Assembly: GCA_031290635.1 (NCBI GenBank)
Contig: JAITNE010000112.1
Coordinates: 1 to 11,215 of the forward strand
Source of the DNA: Tannerella sp.
GTDB lineage: Bacteria > Bacteroidota > Bacteroidia > Bacteroidales > Tannerellaceae
Direction of reading: 5' to 3'
Length of the DNA: 11,215 nt
Shown here: one piece after another, positions 7,191 through 11,215 of the stretch
How the letters are laid out: every line of letters begins with the position of its first letter
Position numbering within the stretch: position 1 is the stretch's first letter
Program-made: the position numbers and the translations under genes
The notes under the pieces: generated by a model
The model's input: the letters and a program-made list of their open reading frames with translations, nothing else
What the model was told of the DNA's origin: nothing
The model's database searches: none

Positions 7191-7262
7191 TTTAGACGTC
7201 ATCGCATCCCCGTTATCGGACGTCATGCCGCAGGCTACGCTATCGCTTGCCTGCGGTTATGA
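7101..7262 (+). CDS. Repeat-encoded micro-ORF (53 aa), uncertain
   Basis: ATG at 7101 opens 53 codons ending in TGA at 7260-7262. The first 28 residues are two 14-aa repeats, MKSFNFASMFANID and MKSFNFASVFANTG, followed by a basic/hydrophobic tail (FFRRHRIP... to IACLRL). The repeat period is exactly 14 codons. The frame is that of DUF58, and the preceding repeat unit is also open, so only the TAA at 7056-7058 separates them. The other strand is also open from 7186 to 7055 (43 aa, e.g. MSMFANIEAKLNDF repeats), so coding direction is ambiguous. No ribosome binding site was seen. It may be a byproduct of a repeat whose length is a multiple of three. Confidence 0.18.
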   Translation: MKSFNFASMFANIDMKSFNFASVFANTGMFFRRHRIPVIGRHAAGYAIACLRL

Positions 7263-7326
7263 AAATTACGTCACTGCGGGACTTGCTTCGCACGTGTCCG
7301 TCATTGGCAGGTACGAAGCAATCTGA
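7195..7326. repeat. Interspersed-repeat-like segment with two hairpins
   Basis: This stretch contains several related GTCAT/GTCAC-type segments (7222, 7270 and 7300 areas) and two inverted repeats. The first is CCGCAGGC at 7228-7235 with GCCTGCGG at 7249-7256, an 8-bp perfect stem with a 13-nt loop. The second is TTGCTTCG at 7283-7290 with CGAAGCAA at 7314-7321. The look of GTCATTGGCAGGTACGAAGC resembles multi-copy palindromic repeats scattered between genes in many bacteria. That family membership is inferred. No transposase is present. The first hairpin could also act as a weak terminator, but no T-tract follows it. Confidence 0.5.
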
Positions 7327-7359
7327 TTACTACTTTCGCAGTATTGGCATACAACTAAA
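7327..7359. other. Remainder of convergent intergenic region, no feature seen
   Basis: This is an A/T-rich stretch between the repeat segment and the stop codon of the DUF2490 gene. I see no gene, hairpin or promoter motif in it. Together with the repeats it completes the ~300-bp gap (7059-7359) that separates the plus-strand and minus-strand halves of the window. Confidence 0.6.
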
Positions 7360-8109
7360 TTATGGGTATTTGAGCTTGTATCCTGCGCCGATGGAAAGTA
7401 CATGCACTTCGCGGGCGTCGGGATAGTCATCGTAACGTAGAAAGAAGTCCAGGTAGTCGGTGCGGTTCAGTCGCCAGGTAACTCCGCCTTGATAACGGAT
7501 GCGTGTCAGGGAGTTGCCGGTGGGATTGTTTAGCTCGTGAGAGGTTTCACATGAAAGGAATGGCTTCCAGGGCTTTCCCCAGATGGAATATTCTATGTGG
7601 AGACGGTTTTTGAGGATGTTTTTTGGGTTGATTTTGTATTCTCCACGGGCTTCGTCGCGATATGTGCCCTGTATGCGACTGCGCCAGGATAACGAAAACT
7701 GCTGACAGGTGGTCTTGTAAGCTGCCTGACCGTAGTACCGGTGACGGACTTCATATAATCGGTCGTTGTTGTAAACGTACATCAGTGCGTAGTATGCGCC
7801 TATTTTCAGCTTGCGTCCGAAAAGGGCGTATTCGCTGCCAATGCTCGTTACGCTGCGGTCGAATCCTCCGACGTAACGCAGTTCTTCTTCAACCGAGAGG
7901 TCGAAATGCCGGCTGAGGCTCTTTTCTACTTCTACGGAGGTGATGAGTCCGATGTCTGTGGACTGTTCCTGCGCTGAAACCTGTGATGTAATCAGCATCA
8001 TCATCAACATAAATAGCATCATCAGCCTTAAACGGCAAATTGTTTGCCCTTTGACTGCGTCGCCGAACGTACTAAAATCTTGTGATGGTGTCAATTGTGT
8101 TGATTTCAT
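7360..8109 (-). CDS. DUF2490 family outer-membrane beta-barrel protein
   Basis: This is a predicted outer-membrane barrel of unknown role. Counting from ATG at 8109 it is 249 aa, with a hydrophobic Met/Leu-rich segment (30-41) followed by TSQVSA|QEQ, a likely signal peptidase site near residue 46. The mature part (DIGLITSVEVEKSLSRHFDLSVEEELRYVGG in pieces, WRSRIQGTYRDE, NRLHIEYSIWGKPWKPFLSCE, RYQGGVTWRLN, LSIGAGYKLKY) shows the alternating aromatic/charged strands and Y/F-rich end of DUF2490 porin-like proteins. The ATG at 8109 overlaps the DUF4956 gene by 38 bp and gives an unusually long n-region. ATG at 8022, four bases after an AAGG, would remove the overlap but lacks basic residues, so the start is unsettled. 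It is the last gene of the minus-strand operon, a position DUF2490 genes often take beside DUF4956 and VTC genes. Confidence 0.82.
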   Translation of the reverse strand: MKSTQLTPSQDFSTFGDAVKGQTICRLRLMMLFMLMMMLITSQVSAQEQSTDIGLITSVEVEKSLSRHFDLSVEEELRYVGGFDRSVTSIGSEYALFGRKLKIGAYYALMYVYNNDRLYEVRHRYYGQAAYKTTCQQFSLSWRSRIQGTYRDEARGEYKINPKNILKNRLHIEYSIWGKPWKPFLSCETSHELNNPTGNSLTRIRYQGGVTWRLNRTDYLDFFLRYDDYPDAREVHVLSIGAGYKLKYP

Positions 8110-8776
8110 CTGAAGCGGCTTTGTAATACACTTTCAAGTAAGCTACGTCGCGGAGGAAGTCTATGTGTCCGACTTCTACTTTTGTTATCTGCAGTCCGGT
8201 GCGCTCGGTGAGGTCGGCTACGAGTTCGTTGTACTTGTCGGGCTTGATTAGAGCGATCTTTTCGTAGAGCACTATCTTTGTGGATGTGTGCTTGAGGAAC
8301 TTGTTGCTTTCGAGCAGCCACGTGATAAGGACGAATAACATGTTGGCGACGATGACCGATACGTGCGGAACTTCCATCGACAGACCGTTTACGACCGAAA
8401 TGCCTATGATTACGAAAAGGTAGGTCATTTCGCGGATCTGCACCGTCTCCGTCCGGTAGCGAATCATGCCGAAAATGGCGAACAAGCCCAGCGCAAAGCC
8501 GATTTGCATGGGAATGCTTTGCAACAGAAAGAGGAGAAGGAAAATTGTTACGCTGAAGAGCATGAAAGTGAAGTAGTAATCCTTGCGACGGCTCTTGCGA
8601 TAGTAAAAAAACTGGATGATGACCCAGCATACCAGCATGTTGAACGCAAACCGTAACAGTAGCATCCAAAAGTTGGTGGGGTCGAATATCTCGACGCCCA
8701 TAAATGTGAGTCCTTTTTGGGCTAATGCTTGCGCATGTTCTGCCATGATCTGCGGATCGAAGTCTGATTGTGTCAT
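8072..8776 (-). CDS. DUF4956 domain-containing inner-membrane protein
   Basis: The 234-aa product has about four to five membrane segments (roughly 36-58, 67-88, 91-105, 116-134 and 138-154) and a soluble C-terminal domain (~165-234). The diagnostic stretch is GFALGLFAIFGMIRYRTE (93-110) followed by VQIREMTYLFVIIG, the strongly conserved core of DUF4956. The basic loop YYRKSRRKDYY (58-68) should be cytoplasmic. DUF4956 genes commonly sit next to VTC-domain genes, as here: the start ATG (8776-8774) overlaps the stop of the VTC gene (8775-8773) as ATGA, implying tight co-translation and probably a complex. No enzymatic activity is established for the family to my knowledge. A membrane anchor or translocation partner for the VTC protein is inferred. 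Confidence 0.88.
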   Translation of the reverse strand: MTQSDFDPQIMAEHAQALAQKGLTFMGVEIFDPTNFWMLLLRFAFNMLVCWVIIQFFYYRKSRRKDYYFTFMLFSVTIFLLLFLLQSIPMQIGFALGLFAIFGMIRYRTETVQIREMTYLFVIIGISVVNGLSMEVPHVSVIVANMLFVLITWLLESNKFLKHTSTKIVLYEKIALIKPDKYNELVADLTERTGLQITKVEVGHIDFLRDVAYLKVYYKAASDEINTIDTITRF

Positions 8777-9612
8777 TTTGAGAGTTTATTTATGATTATA
8801 CATTTGCTTTTGAATCGATTGTACTTGATGTTTGGGTCGGTGAGAGCCATTCCCATGCAGTATTTGCTGAACGCCATCCGGTGGATGCGCAGTCGGTGGA
8901 GGATGTCGCGGAAGTCGGAATGCCGGCGGCCGTCCTGCTTGAGTTCGAGAATCATAATGTTGTCGAGCGCGATCCGGTTTGATGTTGCGATGTTTGTAAA
9001 CGAGAGGTTGAGGTCGATGGTTACGCGCTCGGTATGCCGAAGATTGACGAAAGTGATGCGATGGAAACGGTTTGTGAGGGCGGGCGCGAGCGTGGCGCTG
9101 TCGAAAAGTGAATGTTGTTCGAGAAACGTCCGGCTGGCATGGAGTTCTTCGATGGATATGACCTGCGGAGTGGCTACGGGTACACGGACTTTCTGCGTGC
9201 GACCCTTCTGGGTCTTGTTTTTGACTTCCAGAAATGAAAGATGAGAATCTACGTAGGTGCGTATCCGTATTTTCTGGCGGTTTAGCTTGCCGTTCTGGTG
9301 CATTACAAACATGTTGAACGACGGAGTGTCGAGATACTGCGTGAAATATGGCGCTATTCGCTGTCCGTCGGTCTGCTGTACTTTGAAGTAGGGCGACATT
9401 TCAGTCAGTAACTGCGGCAGAGCGCTTGACGACGCTACAAATTTGGCGTCCACGCGATCCATCAAACGGATTTGCTGCATCTCTGCCAAGGTTATCGGCT
9501 GCATGGAAGATAATTGCCGTATGTTTTGAAGCATAGCCTCCCGTTGAAGGGCGGTTAATGGCATAATCTCAGGATGTATATGCGTAAAAATATTATTTGT
9601 AAGAGTAGTCAT
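8773..9612 (-). CDS. VTC-domain protein, polyphosphate polymerase-like
   Basis: With ATG at 9612 the product is 279 aa with no signal peptide or membrane segment, so cytoplasmic. It matches the triphosphate-tunnel fold of the yeast VTC polyphosphate polymerase. The expected basic and acidic tunnel motifs are all visible in order: DRVDAKF (52-58), YLDTP (93-97), RQKIRIRTY (112-120), FLEVKNK (127-133), NRFHRITF (181-188), ERVTIDLNL (195-203), ILELKQD (221-227) and FSKYC (248-252). These correspond to the residues that bind NTP or polyphosphate in the family, so a catalytic role is plausible. The frame is open upstream to an ATG at 9768, but that stretch overlaps the preceding gene entirely, so I chose 9612 (20-bp overlap). 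ATG at 9564 is an alternative. The product being polyphosphate is a family-based inference; the bacterial substrate is not shown by sequence. Confidence 0.87.
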   Translation of the reverse strand: MTTLTNNIFTHIHPEIMPLTALQREAMLQNIRQLSSMQPITLAEMQQIRLMDRVDAKFVASSSALPQLLTEMSPYFKVQQTDGQRIAPYFTQYLDTPSFNMFVMHQNGKLNRQKIRIRTYVDSHLSFLEVKNKTQKGRTQKVRVPVATPQVISIEELHASRTFLEQHSLFDSATLAPALTNRFHRITFVNLRHTERVTIDLNLSFTNIATSNRIALDNIMILELKQDGRRHSDFRDILHRLRIHRMAFSKYCMGMALTDPNIKYNRFKSKCIIINKLSK

Positions 9613-10198
9613 AGATTTTAGTAGAATAAAGTTTCCCGTCGGGAAGATAATTGTATTGCGTTTTCTTCCTGCCGTTCGGAAGGTACTCGTATTTACGAAT
9701 CCTGTAGAGTTTGTTCTTGTCGTCATAGACGTTTTCGCGGATGCACTGCCCGACGTCGTTATATTCAAAGGTAATCCGTTCGCGTTGACCGTAAACGGCG
9801 TACTCTATCTCTTCGAGTTTGAAACCGTTCTCGTCCCAGACGGTCAGATGGTCTATCCACTGACGTTTTCCCTTTGCATCGGCGTTCATTTCCTTTACAA
9901 CAAGATTTTTACGCAAGTCCCGTTTCTCTTCCGGAGTCAAAAACGGCGTCTGCGCCTGCGACGCAGCCGGAGGAGAGACTGCCTTTTCAGGAGATTGAGG
10001 CTTTTCGGGAGATTGGGGAGATGCAGATTGCGATTTCTCCGGAGTTTGGGGGGATGCTGATGATTCCGATGATGTTGTAACCGCCTTTTCCGTAGATTTG
10101 GGATTGTCCGCAGTTTGAGCTTGGGCGAACGCAACGCTGACGCCTGCTCCCAAAACGAACATCAGCAAGGCTGCCATGTATTTCTTGTAATATCTCAT
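9593..10198 (-). CDS. Secreted protein with Pro/Ser/Gln-rich linker and YD-like repeat tail
   Basis: The 201-aa product has a clear signal peptide: MRYYKKYMAALLMFVLGAG, cleavage likely after AFA (residue 25). Residues ~35-84 form a low-complexity linker (SASPQTPEKSQS, SASPQSPEKPQS, PEKAVSPP), which is partly a 33-bp tandem repeat. Residues 85-201 are a charged domain. Its end is a series of Tyr-rich turns (ITFEYNDVGQ, KYEYLPNGRKK, YNYLPDGKLYS, YDYSYK) resembling YD-type or MORN-like beta-hairpin repeats. I do not recognise a named family. It sits four bases after the lipoprotein gene, and its stop lies 20 bp inside the VTC gene, so it belongs to the operon. A periplasmic or surface polymer-binding role is only a guess. 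Confidence 0.8.
   Translation of the reverse strand: MRYYKKYMAALLMFVLGAGVSVAFAQAQTADNPKSTEKAVTTSSESSASPQTPEKSQSASPQSPEKPQSPEKAVSPPAASQAQTPFLTPEEKRDLRKNLVVKEMNADAKGKRQWIDHLTVWDENGFKLEEIEYAVYGQRERITFEYNDVGQCIRENVYDDKNKLYRIRKYEYLPNGRKKTQYNYLPDGKLYSTKIYDYSYK
9992..10057 (-). repeat. Two 33-bp tandem units encoding the SPQ(T/S)PEK linker
   Basis: On the minus strand, 10057-10025 and 10024-9992 encode ASPQTPEKSQS and ASPQSPEKPQS, followed by a shorter related PEKAVSPP. The bases have diverged at several positions but the period is in frame. This is a typical flexible spacer that can change length. Confidence 0.7.
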
Positions 10199-10202
10199 AA
10201 AT

Positions 10203-10928
10203 TTAAACGCTTACGGTGATTTCAAATGTTTCGGGTATCTCATATATCTTGCCGGTTTCGCCGACGCGGATTACGCCGGATGAAATCAGACGTACCTTTT
10301 CGGTATCGGGGTCTTCGCTTTCTACATATATTATATAGTTGCCCGGCAATAACTTCTGGAAGATGAAAATGCCGTTGTCGCCGGCATGCAAGTCGTCGAA
10401 GGGCGCGTCGTCTTCCTCATGGCTGATGTAAACCCTGACGCCGACGCCGGGACCTTTGTCGCGCATCGCGCCGTTGTGGTAGTAGGTCGCGTTGACTTGA
10501 CCCTTAATCATGGCCGTTCCGTAGGCGTCGCCGCTGTGGATATAGATAGGCGGGACTTTGGTAACCCCGCTGCCGATTTTTATCTGCTGTACTTCGGCTA
10601 CTTTCTGTCCGCTTCTGAGTTCGGAAAGGGCGTAAACAGAGTAAGCGCCCTCCCGCAAATAGTTGAAACGGTAATATCCGTCCAGACCGGCGTCGATATC
10701 GTCGCCGACGCCAAGTTCGCTGCCGAATCCCAGATAGACTTTCTTTCCCAATGCCGCAAACGTGTCGGTGCGAAAGGTGAAGTAATCGTCATAATGGACT
10801 ACGTTATACACGTAGCCCTCGATGGACGACGAGCCGCCCAGCCCTTCGTCTTCGTTGCATGAAGTCCATAAGAAAAGGACTGCCGGCAATATCATACCGT
10901 ATATTATTTTAATACCTCGTGTTATCAT
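10203..10928 (-). CDS. Surface-type lipoprotein with two carboxypeptidase-regulatory-like domains
   Basis: The 241-aa product starts MITRGIKIIYGMILPAVLFL and has a lipobox LWTSC with the acylated Cys at residue 24. The residues after Cys are NEDE; acidic residues directly after the Cys are associated in Bacteroidetes with export of lipoproteins to the cell surface. Two beta-sandwich repeats follow. The first (about 36-128) has IEGYVYNVV and DGYYRFNYLREGAYSVYAL. The second (about 142-241) has IKGQVNATYY, GVGVRVYISH and NGIFIFQKLLPGNYIIYVE. The pattern G-x-(F/Y)-x-(F/I)-x-x-L-x-x-G-x-Y is that of carboxypeptidase D regulatory-like/Cna-B-like domains, usually structural or binding. A purine-rich AGAGAAGAT precedes the ATG. 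It starts 29 bp after the stop of the partial upstream gene. The ligand is unknown. Confidence 0.83.
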   Translation of the reverse strand: MITRGIKIIYGMILPAVLFLWTSCNEDEGLGGSSSIEGYVYNVVHYDDYFTFRTDTFAALGKKVYLGFGSELGVGDDIDAGLDGYYRFNYLREGAYSVYALSELRSGQKVAEVQQIKIGSGVTKVPPIYIHSGDAYGTAMIKGQVNATYYHNGAMRDKGPGVGVRVYISHEEDDAPFDDLHAGDNGIFIFQKLLPGNYIIYVESEDPDTEKVRLISSGVIRVGETGKIYEIPETFEITVSV

Positions 10929-10957
10929 ATCTTCTCTTGTTATTATATTAATATCTC

Positions 10958-11215
10958 TTAGAGTGATTTTGATGTTCCTCCGGAATATGTTCCTCCCGTG
11001 TTATAGCCGTTTACGGTTGCTCCTCCGCTGATAGTTCCGTTGTACAGCAAGGTGTATGTTCCGCCGACTAAACGCGGGTCGGAGAAGGTTACAACTACGG
11101 TTGTGCCCGCCGATACGCCTGAGATAATCGGGATATTGAACAGCAACAGCATTTCGCCTGCCGCGTTGCGGATACCGACAGCGCTGCCCGCCGCAGCCTG
11201 AAACCGTACCGAACG
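10958..11215 (-). CDS. C-terminal end of a carbohydrate-binding (Cthe_2159-like) protein, partial
   Basis: The minus-strand frame is open from the right edge (11215) to TAA at 10960-10958, giving 85 visible residues, so the 5' part and start are outside the window. The fragment contains GIRNAAGEMLLLFNIP, VVVTFSDPRLVGGTYTLLYN and a Gly/Thr/Ser-rich end, NTGGTYSGGTSKSL. This ending, with SDP-LVGGTYTLLYNG followed by GGTYSGG, resembles the C-terminus of secreted Cthe_2159/DUF4353-type beta-helix proteins. They bind polygalacturonan-like polysaccharide and often neighbour VTC, DUF4956 and CotH genes. The match is from memory and short, so the family call is moderate, but the operon context fits. 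It would be an exported protein and the first operon member seen here; a promoter must lie further right. Confidence 0.6.
   Translation of the reverse strand, partial: RSVRFQAAAGSAVGIRNAAGEMLLLFNIPIISGVSAGTTVVVTFSDPRLVGGTYTLLYNGTISGGATVNGYNTGGTYSGGTSKSL

Noticed and set aside
8106..8669. 187-codon open frame on the minus strand
   Set aside because: It is out of frame with the DUF4956 gene on the same strand and yields a His/Arg-rich composition typical of a shadow frame.
9613..9768. Upstream extension of the VTC gene to ATG 9768
   Set aside because: This stretch is the out-of-frame reading of the secreted protein's Tyr-rich tail, is Thr/Ser-rich and does not look like a VTC N-terminus.

Overview
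The window reads as chromosomal DNA from a member of the Bacteroidota, most likely a Bacteroidales species. The support is the gene content (a DUF7033-type deacetylase, a DUF2490 outer-membrane protein, a lipoprotein with an acidic stretch just after the lipobox Cys), the weak Shine-Dalgarno signals, and TAnnTTTG-type -7 boxes ahead of plus-strand genes. This is inference from families recalled without a database. No rRNA, tRNA, CRISPR, transposase or phage gene was seen.

Layout. Positions 1-743 (+) hold the C-terminal end of the SbcC nuclease ATPase. Positions 798-4596 (+) hold three glycan genes joined by ATGA stop/start overlaps: a polysaccharide deacetylase-like protein, a UDP-GlcNAc 2-epimerase and a GT-B glycosyltransferase. 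Positions 4676-7058 (+) hold a MoxR-type AAA+ ATPase and its usual partner, a DUF58 membrane protein, with a 38-codon coupled ORF between them. Positions 7059-7359 are a gene-poor convergent junction. It contains three tandem 42-bp repeats, each centred on a perfect palindrome, followed by hairpin-forming interspersed-repeat-like DNA. Positions 7360-11215 (-) form one tightly packed operon running leftward. In transcription order it has the 3' end of a carbohydrate-binding (Cthe_2159-like) protein, a surface-type lipoprotein with two carboxypeptidase-regulatory-like domains, a secreted protein with a Pro/Ser/Gln linker and a YD-like tail, a VTC-domain polyphosphate-polymerase-like protein, a DUF4956 membrane protein and a DUF2490 outer-membrane beta-barrel.

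How the genes work together. The glycan trio would supply UDP-ManNAc, transfer a sugar, and deacetylate or otherwise trim a polysaccharide. MoxR and DUF58 look like a chaperone/adaptor pair acting at the membrane. The minus-strand operon has predicted products in the cytoplasm, inner membrane, periplasm, outer membrane and cell surface. That makes it a candidate envelope-spanning polymer system built around a VTC-type catalytic domain, and it is the most interesting functional unit here.

The most unusual sequence-level feature is that a 42-bp tandem period occurs at three separate places. Two are in-frame expansions inside the deacetylase gene (1011-1114 and 1542-1667). The third is the palindromic array at 7065-7190, which stays open in a matching frame on both strands.
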